DNA from: Candidatus Fermentithermobacillaceae bacterium
GTDB taxonomy: Bacteria; Bacillota; Sulfobacillia; Fermentithermobacillales; DUSS01
Length of the DNA: 33,894 nucleotides
NCBI GenBank assembly: GCA_012842495.1
Contig: DUSS01000022.1
Span: forward strand, 1 to 33,894
Direction of reading: 5' to 3'
Part shown: piece by piece, positions 7,789 to 16,211 of the stretch
Layout: each line of letters starts with the position of its first letter
Numbering within the stretch: the stretch's first letter is position 1
Position numbers and translations under genes: made by a program
The notes under the pieces: model-generated
What the model saw: the letters and a program-made list of their open reading frames with translations, nothing else
Databases searched by the model: none
What the model was told of the DNA's origin: nothing

Positions 7789-8016
7789 TTACAGCATCCG
7801 CGCAACTAGCAGTGGCCTGCCGCATACTCTGTCCCTGCAAACAGAGTAGGCAACCTTTCCTCCGCCCATGAACCAGATTCCCTCCCCCGGTCCAAACACG
7901 ATCTTACGCGGGACGTATTTCACAAATGGGCTGCTCTGGCATGGACCGGCAAGCGCCGGCACCCTCACTCGAAGCCACGCCCCGGTTTCTTCTGCCTTGG
8001 CGTCCAGATCAGCCAC
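7789..8016 (-). CDS. Small hypothetical protein, 75 residues
   Basis: Not recognised. It is proposed as a gene because its GTG start at 8016 follows AGGAGGGG at ideal spacing (6 bases) and its composition is protein-like. The product is soluble, with a basic middle part (KYVPRKIVFGPGEG), a Gly-rich turn (WFMGGGKVAYSV) and three cysteines (CQSS near the middle, CRDRVC near the end). There is no signal peptide or membrane segment. It lies upstream of the SorC-type regulator on the same strand, 119 bases away, and might share its transcript. An unconvincing open frame (8009-8287, minus) ends 8 bases into it. Confidence 0.45.
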   Translation of the reverse strand: MADLDAKAEETGAWLRVRVPALAGPCQSSPFVKYVPRKIVFGPGEGIWFMGGGKVAYSVCRDRVCGRPLLVARML

Positions 8017-8408
8017 ACCGAACCCCTCCTGCCGTAGCAGCGAGTGCTCTCGCGATGCACGGTCCTAAGGTATGTTGACTTTCAAGGAGGAGATCGAAGG
8101 CTGGTATAGAAGCGTCTAACAAGAATACCTCTGGGTCAGTGATGCGCTGTCTAGCTCCGTTTTCCAAGCGGTATCCAAGATACCGCCCTTGCGACGCAAA
8201 GATACGGCGCACAACAAGGGGAACGAAAAGAAACCGCGTACAAGAGTATGACAGATGCTGGAAATGTAACGTGCTCTCGGAGACCATCTGGCGCGTACCT
8301 TGGGGCTAACCCAAAATCTCGCGTGGATACGACGCACACCGGAAAAACAGAGGTAGTCTACGCAGCATTGATGGGGTACTACCCTCAAAGGGGAGGTGGG
8401 CGGAGACA
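8017..8408. other. Gene-free stretch with one strong hairpin
   Basis: About 390 bases between the small hypothetical gene and the AlkZ-like gene, which diverge. GCGGTATC (8168-8175) pairs exactly with GATACCGC (8179-8186) across a 3-base loop; no T-run follows on either strand. A minus-strand frame (8009-8287) is open but has only a weak ribosome binding site and no recognisable family. The stretch must hold the promoters for both flanking genes; I could not assign them. Confidence 0.35.
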
Positions 8409-9566
8409 GTGGCCCGTAAGCATCACGCACGTAAACTACCTGCGCTGAAACTAAGACAAGCGCTGGCCTTCCGGATGAAGCGTCAGCACCTGCTCGGTAA
8501 AGCCGACGACGTTGTGTCCTCAGTGCGGAGCTCGTGCGGCATTCAGAGCCAGATCCCACAGCAGGCCCGAATTGCGCTGTGGGTCAGGACCCGGGACCTC
8601 GCTCCAGATGACGTGGATGAAAGTCTCTGGCGCACCAGAAGCCTCGTTAAAACGTGGTGCATGAGAGCAACCGTCCACATCCTCCCGTCCGCCAGTTTTT
8701 ACGCTTACATTCAAGCTGTCGGTCCGGAAGTCATCCGTTCCGAAATGAGGTGGGTGTCCAGATACGGACTGAGCGGCCACGTGGTGGACAAGGCGGTCAG
8801 TGCGATCTTCGAAGCTCTCGCCGGCGGACCGCTGACCAGAAACGAGCTGGGTGAAAAAGTGGCTCGGCTGGCCGGGGACGATCTCCGTCAATGGGTTGAA
8901 CGCCGGTGGGGCGGGCTAGTCAAGGTTGCAGCACTTCGAGGGCTGGTGTGTTTCGGCCCCGACCGCGGTCGCGAGGTGACTTTTGTACGGGTCAAAGACT
9001 GGCTGCCCGACGCTAATGAACCCCAGACGAACACCCTTTCATCTCAGGCATTCCTGCTCAGGTCGTACCTGGCCTCGTACGGCCCTGCACGAATTTCGGA
9101 TTTCTCCTATTGGAGTGGTATCAGCACCACGGGCGCCCGGCAAGCTTTGGAACTTCTCCGGGACGAAATCGCCCAGGTGACCGTAGACGGCGAGGAATCC
9201 CTTCTCCTTCGGGAAGACCTCTGCGAAGCGGAAGAAGCGGATTTCGACGAACCCGTTGTAAACCTTCTTCCCAGTTTCGACCCATATATGCTAGGCCACC
9301 GCCAAAAGTCCCACCTGGTGGACGAGGCGAACTATAAGGCCATATACCGGAAGGCGGGCTGGGTGTCCCCTGTACTATTGCTGAACGGACGCGCTGCGGG
9401 GGTGTGGGAGGCCGAGCGCAAAGGTAGCCGTCTAGCAGTTTCTGTAAAGACCTTCGGTCCCATTCGACACGAAGTCCTCGCGGCCGTTGAAATGCAAGCC
9501 GAAAGCCTGGCACAGTTTTTCGGATGTAAATCTGTGCTGACCGTCAAGAGCGATTTGGGGTATTAA
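8409..9566 (+). CDS. AlkZ/YcaQ-like winged-helix DNA glycosylase
   Basis: A 385-residue member of the family (often named winged helix DNA-binding domain-containing protein) that includes Streptomyces AlkZ and E. coli YcaQ. These enzymes remove bulky alkylated bases and unhook interstrand crosslinks. The diagnostic catalytic motif near the N-terminus is Q46-S-Q48 (GIQSQIPQQARIALWVR), the QxQ type seen in AlkZ rather than the QxD type of YcaQ. Other family-like stretches are LVKTWCMRATVHILP, LLPSFDPYMLGHRQ and the late VLLLNGRAAGVWE. The start is GTG at 8409 after a GGAG-rich leader. It stands alone on the plus strand and its 3' end overlaps the convergent truD by 23 bases. A producer self-resistance or general alkylation-repair role is possible; no toxin gene cluster is obvious. 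Confidence 0.8.
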   Translation: MARKHHARKLPALKLRQALAFRMKRQHLLGKADDVVSSVRSSCGIQSQIPQQARIALWVRTRDLAPDDVDESLWRTRSLVKTWCMRATVHILPSASFYAYIQAVGPEVIRSEMRWVSRYGLSGHVVDKAVSAIFEALAGGPLTRNELGEKVARLAGDDLRQWVERRWGGLVKVAALRGLVCFGPDRGREVTFVRVKDWLPDANEPQTNTLSSQAFLLRSYLASYGPARISDFSYWSGISTTGARQALELLRDEIAQVTVDGEESLLLREDLCEAEEADFDEPVVNLLPSFDPYMLGHRQKSHLVDEANYKAIYRKAGWVSPVLLLNGRAAGVWEAERKGSRLAVSVKTFGPIRHEVLAAVEMQAESLAQFFGCKSVLTVKSDLGY

Positions 9567-10734
9567 GTGCCTTCACGAGCATCGTCCCGAAAGACCCCGG
9601 TGGAAGCACGAATTTCACCCTGAGCTTCATGCGACCGGGGTAAAGGTCGTCATCGACAAAAGGCCCCCATTGAAAATCGCCGGGAATCACAATCGCGCTT
9701 CTCAAAAACGACTGAAAATGAACCTTCCGTACGTCTCTCAGCCCGAACTGCGCGGGACGGACACCGCGCTCTTCGAGCACCTGCCTGATCGCTTCCTCTA
9801 CCTCACGTTCCGTTGGAGGCATTTTCCGCGACACCGTGGGTATCTCCAAACGCACAAGACGGTGGAAAACTTCCTGTGGGAGGACGCGATAAAAGCGGTA
9901 GTCCATGATCTTGCCCCGTACGGAAAACAGACTGTCAAGATGTCCGGCATACGAGGTGAGGATGCGTTCCAGCGTCTTATTCCAAAGAAAGCTCTGGTAA
10001 GCAGCAAAAAACATAGAAAGTTCTTCTCGTGGGATTATCTCTATTGCTCGAACAAGATGGCTTCTGCTGGCCCCTTCGCAAAGCGTGCGGCAGATGGCTT
10101 TTTCCACCGCTGTCCTCGAAAGCTTTTCGATACCTTTCCAGTCCCTACTCGACCAGAGGGTGGCAATTGCCCTGCGTCGTTGCTTTTCGGCACTGGTTTG
10201 GCCGGGATGAATCGTGGTGAAGTAAAGCTTCAGCGCACCCTTGTAATGGCCCACGACCACTTTTTCGGCGAAGAACCCGCCGGGTTCCGAAACGCTACCG
10301 AAACGCTGATCGTCGAAGTAATTGGGAAAGCCCCATTCGGATATTTCCGAAAGCCGGGTTTGGATGTCCTGAACGTCGGACGGGTCCACGCTCCTTAAGG
10401 TAACCTCGAATTCATTAGCCTCAAGTGACCGGGCGGATATGAAGTCGTCCGAAAAGCCGAGGAAAGTGAGGGTTAGATTGGCTTCGCGCGACCGTAATAC
10501 GCATTCCCTGGGAACTGAGATGTGTTGAGCCGTATACGCATAACGATCTTTGCGGCCTCCGTACCCGATCTGGGAAAGTCTGACGCCGCTTGCCCTCGCG
10601 ATTACTTTCAGAGCGTCTATCGTGTTCCAGTAACGCTTTTCCAGAAGGTATATACGATACCGTCCGGAAGGCGCAAAACGCAGCGCTACCTTTTCCCTGA
10701 CCACAAAGTCGTCTGGAGTAACCTTGATTTTCAT
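9544..10734 (-). CDS. truD: tRNA pseudouridine synthase D (TruD family)
   Basis: Makes pseudouridine in tRNA (position 13 in E. coli). Counted from the ATG at 10734 the protein has 396 residues. The catalytic motif GYGGRKDRYAYTAQ gives the nucleophile D63, equivalent to the GLKD motif of E. coli TruD. The second signature NYFDDQRFGS and the later FQSFLWNKTLERI and SAIVIPGDF also fit. MKIKVTPDDFVVRE matches the usual beginning. A TTG at 10782 would add 16 unneeded residues. The gene lies 60 bases downstream of the MntR-like regulator gene on the same strand and ends by overlapping the AlkZ-like gene tail to tail. Confidence 0.92.
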   Translation of the reverse strand: MKIKVTPDDFVVREKVALRFAPSGRYRIYLLEKRYWNTIDALKVIARASGVRLSQIGYGGRKDRYAYTAQHISVPRECVLRSREANLTLTFLGFSDDFISARSLEANEFEVTLRSVDPSDVQDIQTRLSEISEWGFPNYFDDQRFGSVSEPGGFFAEKVVVGHYKGALKLYFTTIHPGQTSAEKQRRRAIATLWSSRDWKGIEKLSRTAVEKAICRTLCEGASRSHLVRAIEIIPREELSMFFAAYQSFLWNKTLERILTSYAGHLDSLFSVRGKIMDYRFYRVLPQEVFHRLVRLEIPTVSRKMPPTEREVEEAIRQVLEERGVRPAQFGLRDVRKVHFQSFLRSAIVIPGDFQWGPFVDDDLYPGRMKLRVKFVLPPGSFGTMLVKALNTPNRS

Positions 10735-10794
10735 TGCCCTGGCCGATCCTCGAAACAGGTTTGCCTCCTGGGCAGCTCGCAACGCCCGGCGGAT

Positions 10795-11268
10795 CTATCT
10801 TCCCCGGAGGTACGCACGCCACGCACCCCCGAGTTCAGGGCGTTCGCGAACGAAGTCCATGAGTTTCCTTATTCCCGATATCGCGCCTTCGCTCAAGCTG
10901 TGTTCCACCTTCTCGGTATCCTCGAGTGGGTCTGCCACCCCGAGAAAGGAGAAGAAATCCATGAGAATGTCATGGCGCTCGATCAGGTCGCGGCCACGCT
11001 TGAGCCCCTGCGCCGTAAGCCGGATCATACCGTATTTCTCGTACCGGACAAATCCATCTTCTGCAAGCTTCTGAACCATCCGCGATGCCGAAGGCGGTTG
11101 CACGTGTAAAGCTTCGGCGAGTTCCAGTACACGAGTATACCCGCTTTCGTGACACAGCCGGCACAGCATTTCCAGGTAATCCTCCATGCTGGGAGAAAGG
11201 GCATCAGCTCGCCTTGAGTCTCTGAGGGAATATCCTCGGAACGTGTAGAAGCCTCCGGCTCCGGTCAT
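10795..11268 (-). CDS. MntR/DtxR-family metal-responsive regulator
   Basis: Dimeric DNA-binding regulator that senses Mn(II) or Fe(II). The ATG at 11268 follows GGAGGTGGGATAAC, a near-perfect ribosome binding site, giving 157 residues. The winged helix is at about residues 20-75 (MEDYLEML, LAEALHVQPPSASRMVQKL, GFVRYEKYGMIRLT). Ligands of B. subtilis MntR all have counterparts with matching spacing: D8, E11, H77, E99, E102 and H103 correspond to D30, E33, H99, E119, E122 and H123 here. The SH3-like third domain of DtxR is absent, as in MntR. No metal transporter is in the window, so its targets lie elsewhere. It is probably co-transcribed with truD. Confidence 0.88.
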   Translation of the reverse strand: MTGAGGFYTFRGYSLRDSRRADALSPSMEDYLEMLCRLCHESGYTRVLELAEALHVQPPSASRMVQKLAEDGFVRYEKYGMIRLTAQGLKRGRDLIERHDILMDFFSFLGVADPLEDTEKVEHSLSEGAISGIRKLMDFVRERPELGGAWRAYLRGR

Positions 11269-11440
11269 GTTATCCCACCTCCTCTCCTTTCCCAATTTAC
11301 AGTTTATTCGTCTTCCGAGCGCAAACCACCCCGGGGCTTTGGACTACGAGGATACGCGGGTAAAACGGACGAGAAACACCTTACGAAGTCGAACTGTATC
11401 CTTCGTAGGGGCCGGTGGTCGTTTCCACAAAAAGTACAGA

Positions 11441-11480
11441 ACATACGAAAAGCCCCTGATCTAGCCACGAGATCAGGGGC
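11441..11480 (-). terminator. Rho-independent terminator of the liv operon
   Basis: GCCCCTGATCT (11452-11462) and AGATCAGGGGC (11470-11480) form a perfect 11-bp stem with a 7-base loop. Read leftward, the stem is followed by TTTTCG. It lies 67 bases after the livF stop codon, so it ends the importer operon before the MntR-like gene. Confidence 0.85.
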
Positions 11481-11547
11481 CGGTTGGTGATCATGAACAG
11501 ACCGGCCCGCATGGAGGAGCCGGCCCGCAAAGAGGACCCACTTGTCT

Positions 11548-12255
11548 CTACTGTTCCCCCAGATAAACCTTGCGAACCCGGTCATCCCGGAGAAGCTCCT
11601 TCCCCGGTCCTTCCAGGGCAACCACTCCGCTCTCGAGGACGTAGGCATAATCGCAGAGCTCCAGAGCTGCCCTGGCGTTTTGCTCGATGAGGAGAATGGT
11701 CTTTCCTGATTCGTTGATCCTCTTTATGAGGGCGAAAATCTCCTGAACGAGAACAGGGGCAAGGCCCAAAGACGGTTCGTCCATCATAAGCAGAACCGGG
11801 TCCGACATGAGGGCTCTGCCTACCGCGAGCATCTGCTGCTCCCCGCCGGAAAGGGTACCCGCCAGCTGCCCCCGGCGCTCCTCGAGTCTGGGAAAGAGCC
11901 TGCAGACGGTTTCGAGGTCCCGGGCGATCGCCGCCTTGTCCGTTCGAGTGAACGCGCCAAGGAGAAGGTTCTCGTACACCGTGAGGTCGGGAAACACACG
12001 TCTGCCCTCGGGCACCATGCTGATACCGAGCTTCACGACCTTTTGGGCGGGCCAGTTGGTTATGTCCTTTCCCTCAAATAGGATTTTGCCGGATTTTGCC
12101 TTTATAAGGCCGGAGATAGCCCGTAAGGTGGTGCTCTTCCCAGCACCGTTAGCCCCGACCAGCGCCACGATCTTCCCTTTAGGCACAGACAAGCTAAGGC
12201 CTTTGACCGCTTCGATGGCCCCGTACGAAACGCGCAGATCCTGAAGTTCAAGCAT
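11548..12255 (-). CDS. livF: Branched-chain amino acid ABC transporter ATPase LivF
   Basis: Second ATPase of a Liv-type importer, cytoplasmic, 235 residues from the ATG at 12255 (MLELQDLRVSYG). It shows Walker A GANGAGKST, signature LSGGEQQMLAVGRAL, Walker B VLLMMDEPSLGL and the H-loop region replaced by LLIEQNA, as usual in LivF. GAGAGG precedes the start, which overlaps the livG end by 8 bases, pointing to coupled translation. It is the last gene of the operon, followed by the terminator at 11441-11480. Confidence 0.93.
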   Translation of the reverse strand: MLELQDLRVSYGAIEAVKGLSLSVPKGKIVALVGANGAGKSTTLRAISGLIKAKSGKILFEGKDITNWPAQKVVKLGISMVPEGRRVFPDLTVYENLLLGAFTRTDKAAIARDLETVCRLFPRLEERRGQLAGTLSGGEQQMLAVGRALMSDPVLLMMDEPSLGLAPVLVQEIFALIKRINESGKTILLIEQNARAALELCDYAYVLESGVVALEGPGKELLRDDRVRKVYLGEQ

Positions 12256-13018
12256 GCCTCTCAACTCCCAGATACGCTTCGATGACTTTTGGATCCCTCG
12301 ATATTTTCTCAGGGGAGCCATGCGCTATGGTGGCGCCATGGTCGAGCACCACAATTCTCTCGCAGATGCCCATAACCACCCTCATTTGATGCTCGATAAG
12401 GAGCACCGTCAGGTGGAAATCTTTCCGCACCTTCTGAATGAACTCCATGAGGTCCTGGGTCTCCCTGGGATTCATGCCGGCCGCCGGCTCGTCGAGGAGC
12501 AAAACCTGGGGCCGAGCTGAGAGGGCACGTGCGATCTCGAGTCTTCTCTGTGAGCCATAAGGAAGGGATGAAGCGAGGTAGTCTGCCAACGGCGCAAGCC
12601 CCACCGACTCGAGCAGGGCCATCGCCTTTTTCCGCATCTCCCTCTCTTCGGCGGGATAGCGCAGGATATTGCACGCCGCCTCCAGGAAGGTGGAGCGAAG
12701 CCTCCAATGCATGGGCACCATGACGTTTTCCAAAACCGTCATGGAACCGAACAGCCGTATGTTCTGAAACGTCCTAGCTATTCCCAGTCGCGTTATGAGG
12801 TCCGGACGCATCCCCGTGATGTCCTTACCGTTGAACAGCACTTGCCCGGATGTGGGTTTGTAAACACCGGTTATGCAGTTGAAGACGGTGGTCTTACCCG
12901 CGCCGTTCGGGCCGATTAGCCCCACGAGCTCCCCCGGATTGAGCTCCAGAGAAAAGTCGTCCACGGCCACAAGGCCGCCGAACTTCATGGTCATGTGCCG
13001 AATGTCAAGCAAACTCAA
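12248..13018 (-). CDS. livG: Branched-chain amino acid ABC transporter ATPase LivG
   Basis: First ATPase of the importer, 256 residues. It carries Walker A GPNGAGKTT, a LivG-type signature LPYGSQRRLEIARAL, Walker B VLLLDEPAAGMNP (the AAGMN sequence is characteristic of LivG), and the long insert TFQNIRLFGSMTVLENVMVPMH. The ATG at 13018 overlaps the livM stop in an ATGA arrangement. It pairs with LivF to drive the LivH-LivM channel. Confidence 0.94.
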   Translation of the reverse strand: MSLLDIRHMTMKFGGLVAVDDFSLELNPGELVGLIGPNGAGKTTVFNCITGVYKPTSGQVLFNGKDITGMRPDLITRLGIARTFQNIRLFGSMTVLENVMVPMHWRLRSTFLEAACNILRYPAEEREMRKKAMALLESVGLAPLADYLASSLPYGSQRRLEIARALSARPQVLLLDEPAAGMNPRETQDLMEFIQKVRKDFHLTVLLIEHQMRVVMGICERIVVLDHGATIAHGSPEKISRDPKVIEAYLGVERHA

Positions 13019-14094
13019 GAGGCAACCCTCCTCCGCAAGAGACGCGAAACGGGCGAGGATAAGCTCTCCCAGGTGAGCTCCTTGTTACCCATTAGACCAC
13101 GCGGGTAGAACACTACCACTATCACGAGAAGAGCCGAGAAAATAACCATACGCAAGCCGGGAACGTGAATCGTGTAGGTGCCCAGTTGCATGGGTTCGTC
13201 GACGACTCTGAGGAACTCCGTCATAAAGGTCACGATGAACGCCGCGATGACCGACCCGGACAGGGAGCCCATGCCGCCCAGAACCACCGTGAGAAGGATC
13301 TGAAACGTCAAAGGGAACTTGAACATCGCCGGATCGATGGTGGTGAGAAGACTTGCCATCAACCCGCCCCCTATGCCGGTAACAAACGACGATATGGCGA
13401 ACGCCAAGAGCTTGTGCTTAAATACGTCGATTCCCATGAGTTCCGCGGCAGTCTCGTTGTCCCTGATGGCAATGAGTGCCCTTCCAAAGCTCGACCGCAC
13501 AAAGCCTCGAATGAAAAGGAATACCGCAACGCCGGTGCCGAACGTCCACCAGAGGTTCACAACCTGAGGAATGCCCTTCAAGCCTAGGGCACCGTTGGTG
13601 AGTCGTCTGACATTCTGTAGAATCAGCCTGATTATCTCGGCAAAACCCAGCGTCGCTATGGCCAGATAGTCACCCTTCAAACGTAAGGCCGGTATCCCTA
13701 CGAGGATGCCGAAAACGCAACTGACGACTCCGCCAACCAGGAGAGCTGGCAGGAACGGGATGCATATGCGGTCAAGGGGTTCAAACATCGGCTCCATAAA
13801 GAAGACGACTTTCTTCATCTGCGGCGTCATAACCAGGAGCGAAGTGGTATAGGCGCCCACCGCCATGAACCCGGCATGCCCCAGCGAAAACTGGCCGGTG
13901 AATCCGTTTACCAGATTCAAACTCAGGGCTAAGACCGCATTGATCGCGGCAAGGTTCAGAATCCTGACGAAGTACGCATCCCAGGGGCCTATCCCGATGA
14001 AACGCAGGTCGCCCTGGGCCCAGGCGAGAAGCAGAATCATCACAGCTGCTACCGCTATGATCCGCAAAGTCCCTTTGCTAGCGTGGGTGGACAT
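13015..14094 (-). CDS. livM: Branched-chain amino acid ABC transporter permease LivM
   Basis: Membrane subunit, 359 residues, with about ten membrane helices. The family signature is clear: NLVNGFTGQFSLGHAGFMAVGAY early, and GKALIAIRDNE-like GRALIAIRDNETAAELMGID later, the cytoplasmic EAA-type loop that contacts the ATPases. The ATG at 14094 comes 3 bases after the livH stop. The C-terminal tail is Arg-rich. Confidence 0.93.
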   Translation of the reverse strand: MSTHASKGTLRIIAVAAVMILLLAWAQGDLRFIGIGPWDAYFVRILNLAAINAVLALSLNLVNGFTGQFSLGHAGFMAVGAYTTSLLVMTPQMKKVVFFMEPMFEPLDRICIPFLPALLVGGVVSCVFGILVGIPALRLKGDYLAIATLGFAEIIRLILQNVRRLTNGALGLKGIPQVVNLWWTFGTGVAVFLFIRGFVRSSFGRALIAIRDNETAAELMGIDVFKHKLLAFAISSFVTGIGGGLMASLLTTIDPAMFKFPLTFQILLTVVLGGMGSLSGSVIAAFIVTFMTEFLRVVDEPMQLGTYTIHVPGLRMVIFSALLVIVVVFYPRGLMGNKELTWESLSSPVSRLLRRRVAS

Positions 14095-14097
14095 AGC

Positions 14098-14991
14098 TTA
14101 TACCTTCTCCCCTATCTTCTCTCCCAACAGCCCGGTCGGCCTGAAGAGAAGCGTAGCTATGAGGATGACGAAAGCGAAAGCGTCCCTGTATCCGGAGACC
14201 GACGGCAGGAAGGCGACGAGCATGATCTCGGCCACGCCGAGGAGAAACCCGCCGATGACCGCCCCTACCACGTTTCCGATGCCCCCGAAGACGGCAGCGA
14301 TAAAACATTTGAGACCCGGCATCATCCCCATGAGGGGGTTTATCTGCGGAAACTTCAAAGCCCACATGATTCCTCCCACCGCCGCCAGCGCTGACCCAAT
14401 GGCAAAGGTGAGAGATATCACGGAATCCACATCCACCCCCATAAGTCTGGCGGTATCAAAGTCCCTGGCCAGAGCCCTCATGGCGATACCAGTCTTGGTC
14501 TTGTGGATTACGTAAAGGAGAATCAGGAGCAGAATCGCCGTCACAAAAACAATGACGAACGTGATGTTGCTAACCCTCACACCTGCTATATCTGTAGACG
14601 CTCCCAGGAAACCGGGAACCGGGAAGGACTTAGGACGTCCGCTAAAGAGCACGAGGCCCAGGTTCTCCAGGAGGAACGAAACTCCGATTGCCGATATCAT
14701 GGCCGTTATGCGGGGAGAATCTCTGAGCGGTCTGTAGGCCCTTCTTTCTACGATAACGCCCACTCCAGCTGTGAGGACAATAGCCAATAGTACCGAAATC
14801 GCAAAAGGTAGCCTGAAAATCAATATCCCGTAGAACGCGGCGTAAGCAGCCACCATCAGAAGGTCTGCGTGGGCAAAGTTGACGAGCCTCAGAATCCCGT
14901 ATACCATCGTGTAACCTATGGCGATGAGGGAATACAGACTGCCCAGGGAAACGGCGTTGGCGAGGTTACTCCAAAACAGCGACCAGGTCAT
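14098..14991 (-). CDS. livH: Branched-chain amino acid ABC transporter permease LivH
   Basis: Membrane subunit, 297 residues, about eight helices. LivH features are the early SLGSLYSLIAIGYTMVYGIL and NFAHADLLMVAAYAA, and the ATPase-contact loop GIAMRALARDFDTARLMGVD. GGAGGAGCAGCT precedes the ATG at 14991. It follows the binding-protein gene after a hairpin (15011-15049), a usual way to keep the binding protein in excess over the membrane parts. Confidence 0.93.
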   Translation of the reverse strand: MTWSLFWSNLANAVSLGSLYSLIAIGYTMVYGILRLVNFAHADLLMVAAYAAFYGILIFRLPFAISVLLAIVLTAGVGVIVERRAYRPLRDSPRITAMISAIGVSFLLENLGLVLFSGRPKSFPVPGFLGASTDIAGVRVSNITFVIVFVTAILLLILLYVIHKTKTGIAMRALARDFDTARLMGVDVDSVISLTFAIGSALAAVGGIMWALKFPQINPLMGMMPGLKCFIAAVFGGIGNVVGAVIGGFLLGVAEIMLVAFLPSVSGYRDAFAFVILIATLLFRPTGLLGEKIGEKV

Positions 14992-15010
14992 AGCTGCTCC
15001 TCCAGACGCG

Positions 15011-15049
15011 CTCCCCGCGGGAGCCCTGTCGTGAAGAGCCCCCGCGGAG
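15011..15049 (-). promoter_or_regulatory. Hairpin between the binding-protein gene and livH
   Basis: CTCCCCGCGGG (from 15011) can pair with CCCGCGGAG (to 15049): two helices of 5 and 4 bp separated by a 2-base bulge, with a few more pairs toward the loop. No T-run follows. It probably limits read-through or protects the upstream binding-protein message from decay. Confidence 0.45.
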
Positions 15050-15068
15050 AATTGCGCGCGTTATGTTC

Positions 15069-16211
15069 CTAGTCCGGTTCGACGGTGGTCAGATACACGA
15101 ACTTGCCGTCTCTGACCTGGAGAATAACCGCGCTCTTGTTGGCGTCCCCGTTCTCATCGAGCGTGATCGTCCCGGTCACTCCTTTGAAGTTCTTCGTCGC
15201 GGCGATGGCGTCCCTGATCGCCTGGGGCTCCGCCTTGCCGGCGCGGTTGATCGCGTCGAGAATCAGGCAGTAGGCATCAAAACCCAGAGCTGCGAAGGCA
15301 TTGGGTTCCTTGTTGTACTTCTTGCGGTAGGCCTCGACGAATTGCTTAGCTGCCTCGGTCCCGGGAGCTTGCGCGCTGTAGTGCGTGGAAAGGGCAGCTC
15401 CTTCAACAGCCTCGCCGCCGATCTGGATGAATTCCGGAGCTTCCCAGGTGTCACCACCCAGGAACGGGCAGTTGATCTTCATCTGCCGGGCCTGCCTGAT
15501 CATTATCGCGGCGTCACCATACGCGCCCGGAGCGAAGATGACATCTGGTTTCTTCGCAGCAGCGGTATTAAGCTGCGCGGTGAAATCCTGGTCTCCCGTG
15601 TTATATTCCAGCTCCGCCAGGATGCTGTCGGGGCTTCCCGTGAGAGCCACGAACGCTTTCTTGAAGTACTCGGCGAGGCCCACAGCATAGGGATCCTGGA
15701 CGTCTCGAATTATGACCGCGGTTTTCGCTTTCAGGTCGTTATAAGCGTACTTCGCCATCACTTTACCCTGGAATGGATCGATGAAGCACACCCTGAAGTA
15801 GTAGGGGTTGTCCTTGGTTACCAGGGGATTTGTGGGCGAGCATCCGACCGTAGGGATCTTGTATTTCATCACGATGGGGCCGGCTGCCATCGAAAGTCCT
15901 GAACCGTAGCTTCCGATGATGGCGACGACCTTCTTTTGCTCGATCAACCGGGTCACTGCGTTGGCCGCCTCGTTCTTGTCGGTCTTGTTATCCTCCAGGT
16001 AGAGAACTACTTTTTTGCCGAGGGCCTCGGGATACAACTCGTTGGCAAGCTGAATCCCTTCCCAGGTCATCTGCCCACCCGCAGCGGAAGCGCCAGTCAT
16101 CGGCTCGAAGACTCCGATACGGATCTCTTTCGCCTCTTTCTGACCGCACCCGGAAAGCATGCCAAGTACAAGCAGAACAGATATGACGAGCCAAAAGGTC
16201 CTTTTCAACAC
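15069..16211 (-). CDS. Branched-chain amino acid ABC transporter substrate-binding lipoprotein
   Basis: Extracytoplasmic binding protein of the Liv/type I periplasmic-binding (Leu/Ile/Val-binding) family, 380 residues. A lipoprotein signal ends in the lipobox LSGC with C22 as the lipidated residue. The mature part begins KEIRIGVFEPMTGASAAGGQ and continues with family stretches VAIIGSYGSGLSMAAGPI, FAPGAYGDAAIMIRQAR and FKGVTGTITLDENGDANKS. The GTG at 16211 follows AAAGGAGGGAAG. The ligand cannot be read from sequence; members bind leucine-type amino acids, amides or urea. It is the first gene of the importer operon. Confidence 0.93.
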   Translation of the reverse strand: MLKRTFWLVISVLLVLGMLSGCGQKEAKEIRIGVFEPMTGASAAGGQMTWEGIQLANELYPEALGKKVVLYLEDNKTDKNEAANAVTRLIEQKKVVAIIGSYGSGLSMAAGPIVMKYKIPTVGCSPTNPLVTKDNPYYFRVCFIDPFQGKVMAKYAYNDLKAKTAVIIRDVQDPYAVGLAEYFKKAFVALTGSPDSILAELEYNTGDQDFTAQLNTAAAKKPDVIFAPGAYGDAAIMIRQARQMKINCPFLGGDTWEAPEFIQIGGEAVEGAALSTHYSAQAPGTEAAKQFVEAYRKKYNKEPNAFAALGFDAYCLILDAINRAGKAEPQAIRDAIAATKNFKGVTGTITLDENGDANKSAVILQVRDGKFVYLTTVEPD

